A DNA stretch of 64,000 bases from Macrobrachium rosenbergii (taxonomy: Eukaryota; Arthropoda; Malacostraca; Decapoda; Palaemonidae), in contig NC_089766.1 in the NCBI RefSeq assembly GCF_040412425.1, forward strand, positions 47,947,297-48,011,296, read 5' to 3'. How positions within the stretch are numbered: position 1 is the stretch's first letter; every line of letters begins with the position of its first letter. The notes under the pieces are model-generated. The model saw only the letters and a program-made list of their open reading frames with translations, searched no databases and was not told the origin of the DNA. Positions 13,638 through 25,095 of this stretch are shown here, piece by piece. The translations under genes were made by a program, and so were the position numbers.

Positions 13638-13690
<53 letters not shown>
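13480..13690. repeat. (TAA)n, hairpin-repeat fragment and (ATT)n
   Basis: A TAA array (13481-13573) is followed by catggagaaacaattccaca, which is the end of the repeat also seen at 25096 and 38539. An ATT array (13640-13689) follows. No gene is seen from 13691 to 14106. Confidence 0.7.
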
Positions 13691-13691
<1 letters not shown>

Positions 13692-14106
13692 TCAGAATCT
13701 ACAGAAAGTCTCACCTTGCCGAGGGAACTTCCGCAGAACAGAAAGTCACACACAAAAAAAAAGAACGATAAATGTCCCAACGCTTGCAAGTAATATTAAA
13801 ACTTCTCCACCATATTGTCCCATATCATACGTCTCTTATAGTTTATAGACACAATGACTAACCAACTAGCTATTTAATTACTTCTAGGTGAAGCGGCTGA
13901 ATAGCGGATAATAATAATAATAATCTTTTGAAATCGTGGACTGCTTTCCTGGTAGAGTTATTGGTGCGTTGTGGCTTCAAATCTAGGCCGTCACGCAACT
14001 CACGTGGGTCGCTGTTCCCAGGCTTAGAACTTTCCGTATCTCCTGGAAATCGTTTATTTCTGTATTTTTCGTGATTGTACTTTCTTTGCAGTTTTGTTTC
14101 TCCATG

Positions 14107-14334
<228 letters not shown>

Positions 14335-14519
14335 TATATTCCTTCATACGTTTCATGATTCATAATCACATCATCAGGAATTCTATGGAAAATGAATTTT
14401 TATTAATAAAATGGACTGAACATCCAAAACTGAATTAAATCACCATAAAAATCAATCAGTAAAAAATAAATCACTTCAAAATCGTAAACCTAGAACACAT
14501 TTCAATTCACATTTCACTT

Positions 14520-14757
14520 GTCCGCTGGTGCAGTGGTTAGTGTCGTGGCATGCCACTCAGATGTCGCGGGAGGTTCGCGTCTCCCCCAGGGCGATGAAAA
14601 ATCACTGGCTCTGCATCATGATCAGTTACTGCCGCAGTGTGAAGGGGTCTGCTGCGGTGGGAGGTTGGAACCAACATATTCTTTGGAAGCTTAAAGAATT
14701 TCAAGTCAGTGGCCCCTTTGGTGGGTTTGTTCCATGTGAATAGGTTTCATTTACTGA

Positions 14758-14816
<59 letters not shown>
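14520..14816 (+). mobile_element. T-SINE: tRNA-derived SINE with LINE-T tail
   Basis: The head gtccgctggtgcagtggtta has an A-box-like segment, and ggttcgcgtctccc is B-box-like. The body leads to tttggaagcttaaagaattt and the tail shared with LINE-T, ending in (TAA)n. A 7-bp duplication, ttcactt, lies at 14513-14519 and 14817-14823. Confidence 0.8.
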
Positions 14817-14817
<1 letters not shown>

Positions 14818-14951
14818 TCACTTAAAGTATAAAATCGTATTACACATGGACGCACTTACATGCGGTTACACAAAAAAGGAAAAAAAAAAAAATAAAAAGT
14901 TGAAAATAGACTCAGACAGTAACACTTATGTAATGCCACGTAAGAACAAGT

Positions 14952-15350
14952 AAAAAATGCGCTGGAGTTTCCTCGGCGTAATCGAGTTTTCTGTACAGTC
15001 GCTACAGCGTATAATCAAGGCCACCGAAAATAGCTCTATCTTTCGGTGGTCTCGGTATAATGCTGTATGAGCCGCGGCCCATGAAACTCTCTACCGGCCG
15101 TGGTGACCTGTGTTGTTGCGTTCCCAGAAGCACGATTATTGCTAACTTTAACCTTAAATAAAATAAAAACTACTGATGAGGCTAGAGGGCTGCAATGTGG
15201 TACGTTTGATGACTGGAGGGTGGATGATCAACACACCAATTTGCAGCCCTCTAGCCTCAGTAGTTTTTCAGATCTGAGGGCGGACAGAAAAAGTGCGGAC
15301 GGACAGACTACAAATAGCCATCTCCATAATAGTTTTCTTTCACAGAAAAG
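14952..15350 (-). mobile_element. HP foldback element, near full length
   Basis: Reverse copy from the terminal stem (tgcgctggagtttcctcggc) through agttttctgtacag and the hairpin core to the complement of the 5' head (tagttttctttcacagaaaa). Confidence 0.8.
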
Positions 15351-15474
15351 TAAAAAGGACAAATATATCAACTATATGACGAGAATTAAAAAGAAGAGGG
15401 CGATAGACCAGGGGGCATTCATCTAGGAAGTGCTCCTGTAGGGAACACATTAGCCATGCCCTCTATCTTTTTAC

Positions 15475-15785
15475 CCCGTAGGGGGAATAGTCCCGTCAGC
15501 GCGCCTCACGTGGTGTACTGTAGGCATTACTTAAGGCTCTTTGCAGCGTCCCTTCCTTAGGCCCCTGGCTGCAACCCCTGTCATTCCTTTTACTGTACCT
15601 CCGTTCATAATCTCTTCCTTCCATCTGACTTTCCCCCCCTCTCCTAACAATTGTTTCCTAATGCAACTGCGAGGTTTTCCTCCTGTTACACCTTTCAAAA
15701 CTTCTTACAATCAATTTCCCATTCAGGGCTGAATGACCTCTGAAGTCCCAGTACTTGGCCTGTGGCCTAAATTCTATATTCTGTT
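15475..15785 (+). mobile_element. PT retroposon copy
   Basis: Starts ccccgtagggggaatagtcc, has the hairpin head with one arm altered (cgcctcacgtggtgtac), and ends in the tail tctatattctgttctatc. Confidence 0.8.
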
Positions 15786-15914
15786 CTATCGTATCTGTTT
15801 AAAAAGTTATTTATTGAATTTAAAGGCCGCGTCCCGCACTGACAATTCTGGAAACGATTCAGAAAAACAGGGCGATCAGAACTGCAGTGTACAGAATCAG
15901 GATTAGGGATTAGG

Positions 15915-16113
15915 GAATAGCTTGTCAAGAATAATGTTGATAGTTTCTCTAGCGGGAACATTTGTAAATGGTGACTTCACATCGAGGCTAGTCTTAAACT
16001 AACCGGAGTGCCTGACACAAGATACAGTTTTTGAATTGTTCTGAGTTTTTCAATGTATGTTGGTTGATAGTCAAGGATTCCACAGTAGGGATACAAGGAA
16101 TTTTGCCAGCTTA
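15915..16113 (-). pseudogene. Penelope-like element reverse transcriptase fragment
   Basis: The minus-strand translation gives TSLDVKSPFTNVPARETINI, the RT motif typical of Penelope-like elements (usual form SLDVKSLFTNVP). Upstream lies KLAKFLVSLLWNP, close to the usual KLAKFLVPIL. In-frame stops between the two pieces show it is dead. An (ATT)n array follows at 16117-16192. Confidence 0.7.
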
Positions 16114-16116
<3 letters not shown>

Positions 16117-16195
<79 letters not shown>

Positions 16196-16410
16196 TAGAT
16201 GAAACCCATTCATATGGAATAAGCCCACCAAAGGGGCCACTGACTTGAAATTCAAGCTTCCAAAGAATATTAAGGTGTTCATTAATAAGAAGTAAGAGGA
16301 AGTGAAAGGGAAATGCTTATTAAAAAGAAAAAATACTACTTATTAAAAAGAAAATAATTAATTAATAGACAGATAAATAGATAAAAATGTATTAAAATGC
16401 AAGTTCCAAT
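16117..16410 (-). mobile_element. LINE-T 3' end
   Basis: (TTA)n then the complement of the tail (ccaccaaaggggccactgac) and 3' UTR. It separates the two Penelope-like fragments. Confidence 0.75.
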
Positions 16411-16504
16411 TGCATGACACCCTCTGGGAACACTGTAACGTGGCAAGGACAGGGCGAAGCGGAACGTTGGTGTTGAGAATTTTTTTTTGGAAGAAGACCC
16501 AGGG

Positions 16505-16860
16505 CAATGCCCTGTGATATCGTCTACTGTTATGTATGAATATACCTAGCCCAGATGTAATTTGGGAACATATGTTGGATCCACCAGGCGGCCTTTGAGG
16601 GTAAGAGCAGACTCCCAAAGGCAGGTGAGTCATACAATAGAACTGGCTGTCGACTGCCCAAGTCCAGAATTATCCAGTGTAAGAAATGATGCCACCAAGT
16701 GCAAAGCTTCTAAAGTGACTGGTCAAGCACAAAACCAACAAAATCTTCTGATATTTGAATCTCCAAATATCAAATTGAGCGATGCTTTGTTCCACACCCA
16801 AAGTACTACGTCTATTCCATTGCTCCTGTCAGAGTTCGTTACTCCTTGTACCTATGATCT
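16505..16860 (+). pseudogene. Penelope-like GIY-YIG endonuclease fragment
   Basis: The plus-strand frame reads PRCNLGTYVGSTRRPLRVR and, later, a SSVRNDATKC stretch and LLIFESPNIK. The YVGST-x-R pattern with a downstream conserved Glu is the GIY-YIG nuclease of Penelope-like retroelements. An in-frame stop precedes the PRC segment. It lies opposite in strand to the RT fragment, so the element is rearranged. Confidence 0.65.
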
Positions 16861-17046
16861 GCTTTATTGTACAAGTTTGTTATTTTCAACGTTCTGGGTT
16901 TTTTAAGCGTTTTATGATTTTATATATTTTGTTTTCAAAGTGCTCTTGTGTAACCATATATACTGTAAGTGTGTCCACGTGTAACATGATTTTATGCTTT
17001 GTGTGAAGATGTTTAAGTGTGTTTTAGTGTATATAATTTTTGAGTG

Positions 17047-17436
17047 AATTTTCTGTAAAAGAAAACTATCGAGATGGCATTCTGTCCGTCCGTACTTTTT
17101 CTGTCCGCCCTCAGATCTTAAAAACTACTGAGACTAGAGGGCTGGAAATTGGTATGTTGATCATCCACCCTCCAATCATCAAACATACCAAATTGCAGCC
17201 CTCTAGCCTCCTCAGTAGTTTTTATTTTGTTTATGGTTAAAGTTAGCCATAATCGTGCTTCTGGCAACGATATAGGATAGGCCATCACGGGGCCGTGGTT
17301 AAAGATTCATGGGCCGTGACTCATATAGCATTATAACAAGACCACAGAAAGATCTATATTCGATGGCCTTGATTGTACGCTGTAGCGGCTGTACAGAAAA
17401 CTCGGTTGTGCCGAAGAAACTTCGGCGCATTTTTTA
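17047..17436 (+). mobile_element. HP foldback element, full length
   Basis: Head ttttctgtaaaagaaaacta, hairpin core with ctagagggctggaaattggt, distal small hairpin, and terminal stem gccgaagaaacttcggcgca. The sequence 17437-18030 contains only short AT/CA tracts (17600-17720). Confidence 0.8.
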
Positions 17437-18456
17437 CATGTTCTATTGTGTATTTATTTTACTGATTTTTATGGTAACGTCATTCAGATTTAGGTGTTCA
17501 GTCCGATTTATTAATTCATTCATTTTCCCATAGAATTCCCTGATGATGTGATTAAGAATCATGAAACTTAGGAAGGAATTGAGAAAAATTGTGAATCTTT
17601 AGTGCATTTACACACACACATATTTACATATATATATTTATGTATATATATATATACACTATATATATATACACACATATATACTGTATACACATACATA
17701 CTGTATATATATTTATGAAAAATTTTTTTTCACTTTTATATGCTGGGGATAATTTTATGTAATTATTTTCATATCAGAATCTGTAATAAAGTTTAACATG
17801 GATTCATGCTGCAATTACAGATAGCTCAAATATAAACTTAATCACAAACAGTCTCAGGCATTTAATGGAACTGATTTTTGCTGGTTTAAAATATCACAGG
17901 TAAAATACTGTAAGGTCTTCATTCATGTATAAATACGCAGGAATGTGAAAGTTTTTGAGGATCTGTACTGCAAAAGGTAAATTGATGAGCGTGCTTAAAA
18001 ATTTTATGATGGAAACGAGGCATGCGTGAAAATACTAAAAGAGAGAGTGACTGGTTTGCTGTGAAAGTGAGTCTGGGGCGAGGGTGTGTCATGTCTTCAT
18101 GAATGTTTAGTATGATGCTTTACATATTCATGCTGGCAGCTGCACGAATTTTATATGTTGATATGTTTACTTGGTGTTATATTCCGCGTGCAAAAACAAA
18201 ACAACTTTTAAGAGAACGGATGATGGAAGTAGAATTGTGAAGAGAAACTGCAGAGTTTAGGAAGGGATTCTGAAAGTGTATTACCAGTGGTGGAAGTTTT
18301 CGGTTGATCTAAACAAGGGTTAAGGTTATGACCGTCAGCGGAAGCCGTGAATGTGGAGCGATGATTCACACAGCAGGTATCCGAATCAGAGAGTATATGA
18401 GACAAGGGAGGCTGCAGGGTGTGTGCAAAAGATTGAGAAGGAAGTTTAAGTTTAAG

Positions 18457-18570
18457 TACCTTAGTTTAACCAGACCACTGAGCTGATTAACAGCTCTCCT
18501 AGGGCTGGCCCGAAGGATTAGGCTTATTTTACGTGGCTAAGAACCAATTGGTTTACCTAGCAACGGGAGG
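18457..18570 (-). mobile_element. C-SINE fragment
   Basis: Reverse 3' half only: ttaaccagaccactgagctg, tcctagggctggcccgaagg and cgtggctaagaaccaattgg. Confidence 0.75.
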
Positions 18571-18589
18571 TGAAATGGGGACAGCTATG

Positions 18590-18818
18590 GTAGATTAAAC
18601 CTATTCACATGAAACAAACCCACCAAAGGGGCCACTGACATGAAATTCAAGCTTCCAAAGAATTTGGTTTCAACCTCCCACTGCAGCAGACTCCCCAACA
18701 CTGCAGCAGTAACTGATCATGATACAGAGCCAGTGATTTTCATCGCCCTGGGGGAGACTCGAACCCGCAACATATGAGTGGCATGCCACCACGCTAACCA
18801 CTATACCAGCGGACCAGC
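18590..18818 (-). mobile_element. T-SINE, complete but without a TAA tail
   Basis: Reads in reverse from the shared tail (acaaacccaccaaaggggcc) to the tRNA head (ccactataccagcggacca), with B-box complement gggagactcgaaccc. It splits the LINE relic. Confidence 0.75.
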
Positions 18819-19135
18819 TTAGCATGAGTAGAAAGATTTCTCAGAGTGCAGATAGAGCATTTAGATGGTTTGGTCATTTTGAAAGAATGGAGGATGATAG
18901 GTTGGAGAAAAGAGTGTATAATTCTGATGCATTAGGATGGAGGAGAGGCAGACATGCTAGATAGGTGTCATGGGGGAAAAATTGGAGAGAAAGGGCTTCA
19001 ATTTCCTGGAAGCAAGTAAGACAAACATGGACGATGCTGTGTTTCAGAAGTAGAGGTTTGAATATGGCAGTGACCATAGTGTTGATTTCTCCAGAGCCAC
19101 CTCTGGCAGGAAAATAGCTTAATGCTGAACAGACC

Positions 19136-19540
19136 ACAGATACTCAGAGACATATCATCTAGAGCAGTGATTCTCAGACGACAGATACTCAGAGACATAT
19201 CGTCTAGAGCAGTGATTCTCAAACTACAGATACTCAGAGATGTATCGTCTAGAGCAGTGATTCTCAGACGACAGATACTCAGAGACGTATCGTCTAGAGC
19301 AGTGATTCTCAGACGACAGATACTCAGAGACGTATTGTTTAGAGCAGTGATTCTCAGATGACAGATACTCAGAAACATATCGTCTAGAGCAGTGATTCTC
19401 AGACGACAGATACTCAGAGACATATCGTCTAGAGCAGTGATTCTCAGACGACAGATACTCAGAGACATATCGTCTAGAGCAGTGATTCTCAGACGACAGA
19501 TACTCAGAGACATATCGTCTAGAGCAGTGATGCTCAAACT
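19136..19540. repeat. 45-bp tandem array, nine units
   Basis: The unit is acagatactcagagacatat followed by cgtctagagcagtgattctc and agacg, repeated nine times with few changes. Each unit carries gtctagag directly before cagtgattctca, which resembles an hAT-type terminus. The period is a multiple of three and lacks stops, producing misleading long frames on both strands. Confidence 0.9.
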
Positions 19541-19732
19541 GGGTGCCGTGGCACTCTGGGGGGGTCGTGTCACAGGCAGTGCCTAGGGGTGCCGGAAAAG
19601 TGTCATGAATTTTGTCTTAGCCAGATCATCTCAATGAACATTTGTAAACAAAAAGAAAAAAGTTTGCAGAAGTCTTCATATAATTATTGTCAGTGTGCCT
19701 ACTCTGATATATTAACATATATATACATACAT

Positions 19733-19831
<99 letters not shown>

Positions 19832-19947
19832 GCTTAAAGGTGATTATCATTTTTATGTTAGTCTGCATTCAAACGCTTAAGTAAAATTGATGGACCTTCC
19901 CTGACGGCCCACATTGACCACTGAGTGACCCAAATTGAGGAACCATC
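19525..19947. mobile_element. hAT-like non-autonomous element next to the 45-bp array
   Basis: The left end cagtgatgctcaaactgggt and the right end (ccaaattgaggaaccatca on plus) are approximate inverted repeats of the CAGNGGTTCTCAAACT type. An (AT)n array sits inside at 19739-19830. No clean 8-bp target duplication is seen. Confidence 0.45.
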
Positions 19948-20082
19948 AACGCCCAGCACTCTGACGTTCCCAGTACTTGGTCTATCATTCCTAGGTGTAT
20001 TAGAATCTAATGGCATTTTTAAGGTTTCTTTTCACATGTAAATTTTTGTGTAACGTGTTGACAGATGTTGGGGGTACGTGCG

Positions 20083-20088
<6 letters not shown>

Positions 20089-20127
<39 letters not shown>

Positions 20128-20405
20128 TCTTCAAGACCTCACAATTGGTTTTATCTCTTGATATATGAAGACCAGTATTACCTCAGGAAACAGATAGATA
20201 AAAGAAGTAAGTGCAATGGATATACATATATATATGTATGTATATATACATATATATGTATATATACATACATCGTTTGTATGCGGATGGGTGTAGGAAA
20301 GGCTGTCCATCCATTGCAATTATTTTTTTTTTAATTTACCTGTATCCTGATGTTATATTGGCCTTCATATTTCACGACATAAAATCAATTATGAGGCCTT
20401 TAACA

Positions 20406-20458
<53 letters not shown>
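20089..20458. repeat. (CT)n and (GA)n microsatellites
   Basis: CT at 20089-20122 and GA at 20410-20458, with interrupted AT in between. No gene is seen from 19948 to 20767. Confidence 0.85.
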
Positions 20459-20463
<5 letters not shown>

Positions 20464-20767
20464 TACATATGATAATTCTGCCCACGTAACGACTGTAATT
20501 TCATGTTAGAGGCTCGTACAAGTGAACGTACTCCTCAATTTAAACCCTGACACGAAATGTAAATCTTCGATACGTCAAAAATATTCACCGGTGACGCAAA
20601 TGGCACCCACGTAGATAACGCCAAGATTGAGTTATGGAATTCTGTCGCATGGCGTCACTACGCAGGTATGCCTTTTTCTCACTCGTGGATCTACAAGGAC
20701 TGATAAACATATGCTTTTCTCCAGTCACGTCAGAGAGGAGGCTATTTCATGCCACTTTTAAGATTTT

Positions 20768-21137
20768 AGTTTTCTGTAAAGGAGAACTATTGTGCCGGCT
20801 TTGTCTGTCCGCCCCAAATCTTGAAAACTACTGAGGCTAGAGGGCTGCAAATTGGTATGTTGATCATCCACCCTCCAGTCATCAAACATACCAAATTGCA
20901 GCCCTCTAGCCTCAGTAGTTTTCATTTTATTTAAGATTAAAGTTAGCCATAGTCGTGCTTCTGGCAACGGTAGAGGATAGGCCACCACCGGGCAGTGGCA
21001 AAAGTCTCGTGGGCCGCGGCTCACACGGCATTATACCGAGACCACCCAAAGATAGATCTATTTTCGGTGGCCTTGATTAAACGCTGTAACGGCTATGCAG
21101 AAAACTCGATTGCGCCGAAGAAACTTCGGCGCAATTT
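20768..21137 (+). mobile_element. HP foldback element, near full length
   Basis: agttttctgtaaaggagaac head, complete hairpin core, second hairpin at ccacccaaagatagatctat, and intact terminal stem gcgccgaagaaacttcggcg. Confidence 0.8.
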
Positions 21138-21358
21138 TTAATTCTCCATTGGGTCTGGTCATTATGTGAATGGGTGACCGTTAATGAAAACCATTGCCAC
21201 CGGCACGCGAGCTTCCTGACAGTCTGTGAGGGTATGGTATGGGCTAGCAACTGCATCCTGGAATTGCCGAATATGCCCCAGAAACCCACGGTACATCGAT
21301 ACCTTAGTACCCCTTGATAGCACTTTAGCACCACGCAGTTCAAATAGCCTCGACCCTA

Positions 21359-21359
21359 G

Positions 21360-21396
<37 letters not shown>

Positions 21397-21610
21397 GAAG
21401 ATGAAACCTACCCATATGGAACAAGCCCACCAAAGGGGCCACTGACTTGAAATTCTGAAGCTTCCAAAGAATATTAAGGCTTTCATTAGGAAGAAATAAG
21501 AGGAAGTAAAGGGAAATACAGAAAGAAAAAAAAGAAAAATTAATAAATGCATAAATAGATAAAAAAGTATTAAAATGCAACAATAATAGTGTTAGGGTAG
21601 TAATGCATTA
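21359..21610 (-). mobile_element. LINE-T 3' tail
   Basis: Short (TTA)n array, then the complement of the shared tail and 3' UTR, ending at aatgcattagc. Confidence 0.75.
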
Positions 21611-21762
21611 GCGTGCAATTATTGAAACCCCTTTCTCCTCCTCCCCATTTCCTGATTGCATTTAATGATCCTTAATGATTTTGGAGTGAATACGCTTAAG
21701 CCCCGATGAGTTTGACTCACGCCAGTTTGAAGGTTGAGGAGAAGTTCCGCAGTTAACAGAAG

Positions 21763-23142
21763 TGTGGTGTTTGACCTTGCTTGACCCCTGTGATGTTTGA
21801 CCTTCCTTGACCCCTGTGATGTTTGACCTTCCTTGACCCCTGTGATGTTTGACCTTGCTTGACCCCTGTGATGTTTGACCTTGCGTGACCCCTGTGATGT
21901 TTGACCTTGCTTGACCCCTGTGATGTTTGACTTTGCCTGACCCCTGTGATGTTTGACCTTGCTTGACCCCTGTGATGTTTGACCTTGCTTGACCCTTGTG
22001 ATGTTTGGCCTTGCTTGACCCCTGTGATGTTTGACCTTGCTTGACCCCTGTGATGTTTGACCTTGCTTGACCCCTGTGATGTTTGACCTTGCTTGACCCC
22101 TGTGATGTTTGACCTTGCTTGACCCCTGTGATGTTTGGTCTTGCTTGACCCCTGTGATGTTTGACCTTGCTTGACCCTTGTGATGTTTGACGTTGCTTGA
22201 CCCTTGTGATGTTTGACCTTGCTTGACCCATGTGATGTTTGACCTTGCTTGACCCCTGTGATGTTTGGCCTTGCTTGACCCCTGTGATGTTTGACCTTCC
22301 TTGACCCCTGTGATGTTTGACGTTGCTTGACCCTTGTGATGTTTGACCTTGCTTGACCCCTGTGATGTTTGACCTTGCTTGACCCCTGTGATGTTTGACC
22401 TTGCTTGACCCCTGTGATGTTTGACCTTGCTTGACCCCTGTGATGTTTGACCTTGCAGCCCCTGTGATGTTTGACCTTGCTTGACCCCCTGTGATGTTTG
22501 ACCTTGCATGCCCCTGTGATGTTTGACCTTGCTTGACCCCTGTGATGTTTGACCTTGCCTGACCCCTGTGATGTTTGACCTTGCCTGACCCCCTGTGATG
22601 TTTGACCTTGCTTGACCCCTGTGATGTTTGACCTTGCTTGACCCCTGTGATGTTTGACCTTGCCTGACCCCTGTGATGTTTGACCTTGCCTGACCCCTGT
22701 GATGTTTGACCTTGCTTGACCCATGTGATGTTTGACCTTGCTTGACCCCTGTGATGTTTGACCTTGCATGACCCTGTGATGTTTGACCTTGCTTGACCCC
22801 TGTGATGTTTGATCTTGCTTGACCCTCGTGATGTTTGACCTTGCTTGACCCCTGTGATGTTTGACCTTGCCTGACCCCTGTGATGTTTGACCTTGCGTGA
22901 CCCCTGTGGTGTTTGACCTTGCTTGACCCCCTGTGATGTTTGACCTTGCTTGACCCCTGTGATGTTTGATCTTGCTTGACCCCTGTGATGTTTGACCTTG
23001 CTTGACCCCCTGTGATGTTTGACATTGCTTTACCCTTGTGATGTTTGATCTTGCTTGACCCCTGTGATGTTTGATCTTGCTTGACCCCTGTGATGTTTGA
23101 CCTTGCATGACCCCTGTGATGTTTGACCTTGCTTGACCCCAT
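21763..23142. repeat. 26-bp minisatellite, about 53 units
   Basis: The unit is tgtgatgtttgaccttgc followed by ttgacccc. On the complement it contains GGGTCA-agca-AGGTCA, two nuclear-receptor half-sites in DR4 spacing. Copies are highly similar, with scattered changes such as cctgaccc and cttgaccca. The antisense strand lacks stops in more than one frame, giving false 450-500-codon frames. No other coding signal is present. Confidence 0.95.
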
Positions 23143-23160
23143 TCATTCGAGGAGAGGTTT

Positions 23161-23460
23161 CCCCGCAGGGGGTAGCGCCGTCAGTACACCTCATTTGGTG
23201 CACTGTAGGCATTACTTGAGGTTCTTTGCAGCGTGCCTTCGGCCCCTTTTGTTCCTTTTACTGTACCTCCTTTCATATTCTCTTTCTTCCATCGTACTCT
23301 CCACCTTCTCCTCGCAATTGATTCATAGTGCAACTGCTTTGAGGTTTTCCTCCTGTTAACCTTTCAAACCTTTTTACTGTCAATTTCCATTTCAGTGCTG
23401 AATGACCTCATAGGTCCCAGTGCTTGGCCGTTGGCCTAAATTCTTTATTCAGTTCAATTC
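23161..23460 (+). mobile_element. PT retroposon copy
   Basis: Begins ccccgcagggggtagcgccg directly after the minisatellite and ends in ctaaattctttattcagtt. Part of the central block is deleted. Confidence 0.8.
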
Positions 23461-23625
23461 AAGATGTTTCCAAGAATCCGGTTCACTGACCAAAGCTTAT
23501 GTAACGTTCATCCCTCTGACACAGTAACACGAGATTTTAACCCTAAATGCATAAGTCATGACAGGATATAAAACATTTATCATGTAAAAAATCATTTCTG
23601 TGAAGAACAGAAACCTGTGAAATAT

Positions 23626-23866
23626 GGCTGGTCCGCTGGTAGAGTGGTTAGTGTCGTGGCATGCCACTCAGATGTGGCGGGTTCGCGTCTCCCCCAGGGC
23701 GATGGAAAAAATCACTGGCTCTGTATCGTGATCAGTTACTGCTGCAGTGTGGGTGGGGTCTGCTGCGGTGGGAGGTTGGAACCAACATTTTTTGGAAGCT
23801 TGAAGAATTTCAAGTCAGTGGCCCCTTTGGTGGGCTTGTTTCATGTGAATAGGTTTCATCTGCTGA

Positions 23867-23925
<59 letters not shown>

Positions 23926-24010
23926 TTTGGAAGCTTGAATTTCAAGTCAGTGGCCCCTTTGGTGGGCTTGTTCTGTGTGAATAGGTTTCATCTACTGAAA
24001 TAATAATAAT
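23626..24010 (+). mobile_element. T-SINE plus an extra LINE-T tail
   Basis: The tRNA head (ggtccgctggtagagtggtt) and B-box-like gggttcgcgtctcccc lead to the shared tail and (TAA)n at 23873-23930. A second tail then begins at ctttggaagcttgaatttca and ends in a short TAA array. Confidence 0.8.
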
Positions 24011-24187
24011 GATATCAACCAAGAAAGAATAAAATACTCAGTTTTTGGAAAATAATGTATGTCAGACGAAGGTCAATTGACAGGTTCTACGAATACCAAA
24101 AGTTCTTTGAACATCAGTGACAAAGATCTGCTAAGCAGCCCAACTGACATTTGTAAGAGACAGGGAAACGTAACCTCAAACAAGTAG

Positions 24188-24524
24188 AAAATGCACCGAA
24201 GTTTCTCCGGCGAAATCGAGGTTTCTGTACAGCCGCCACAGCGTATAATCAAGGCCACCGAAAATAGATCTATCTTTCAGTGTCTCGGTACAATGCTGTA
24301 TGAGCCGCTCCCATTAAACTTAAGCACGGCCTGTTGGTGGCCTGTTCTATATCGTTGCCAGACGCACGATTATGGCTAACTTTAACCTTAAATAAAATAA
24401 AAACCACTGAGGCTAGATGGCTGCAATTTGGTATGTTTGATGACTGGAGGGTGGATGATCAACACACCAATTTGCAGCCTTCTAGCCTCAGTAGTTTTTA
24501 AGATCTGAGGGCGGACAGGAAAAA
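24188..24524 (-). mobile_element. HP foldback element
   Basis: Reverse copy with terminal stem accgaagtttctccgg, both hairpins and core, lacking the final roughly 40 bases of the head. Nothing recognisable lies from 24525 to 25095. Confidence 0.75.
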
Positions 24525-25095
24525 GTTGTTCTTGAAAATATTATCCCATTTTATTGGTCCAGGATCAAAAGGCTGATGACATCCACGAGACCAGAGATAG
24601 GACTCGAGTCTCTTAAGGTAAGTAGGAGTTACTGACGTAGATTCTATGAAATAGCCGATTCAGACCTTATCTGTACATTGTCCCCCCGCACACTTGCCTA
24701 CCTGTCAGAATTATGTATGGGCGCATTTGGCACGAACCTGGCTCAGATAAGTTAATTGGAGCCATAAATTAAATTATAAACTAAAAGTAATATAGCCGTG
24801 TGACAGGATATGGCCTCAGTGAAATATGAAATAAGTGGTCTTAAAGAATATGAAATGGGGTACTTTAGGCTAATTTAGGCTAATTTTCCACAGAGTCCTC
24901 TACAGGGCAGTCTTGGCCTGGTTGAATGTGTGATTTTACAGTGTCATAGTTTAAGGTTACTGCTACTTTACTGGTATTCTCTGCCATGTTTCTGCTGTTA
25001 CTTTCTTATAAAAAAATGTTAAAGGGAATAAGTTATCAGGTATGGAAAACATCTTCACTAAAAATTACCCATAGTAGCATGAGTTTTGAAATGGA

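Larger units (their letters stand above)
18035..19020 (+). pseudogene. Degraded LINE reverse transcriptase, interrupted by SINEs
   Basis: The 5' part encodes SDWFAVKVSLGRGCVMS, resembling the RT palm segment usually read as QGCVMSP. A further fragment encodes EEKLQSLGR. After the SINE insertions, 18829-18990 encodes RAFRWFGHFERMEDDRLEKR and a RRGR segment, the familiar C-terminal WFGH-x-RM block. Stops and frameshifts throughout make this a relic. Confidence 0.6.

Noticed and set aside
14520..14600. tRNA-like heads at this and similar loci as real tRNA genes
   Set aside because: A- and B-box-like motifs are present, but there is no full cloverleaf and each is followed by a SINE body and tail.
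18998..19586. Long repeated open frames on both strands
   Set aside because: Products of the 45-bp array, whose period is a multiple of three. Openness on both strands argues for repeat structure, not coding.
21619..23142. A 507-codon minus-strand open frame (and a 451-codon overlapping one)
   Set aside because: Both are created by the stop-free 26-bp minisatellite; the unit length is not a multiple of three, several frames are open, and no domain or start context supports a gene.
21763..23142. CRISPR array
   Set aside because: Units are contiguous tandem copies without unique spacers, in a eukaryotic genome.
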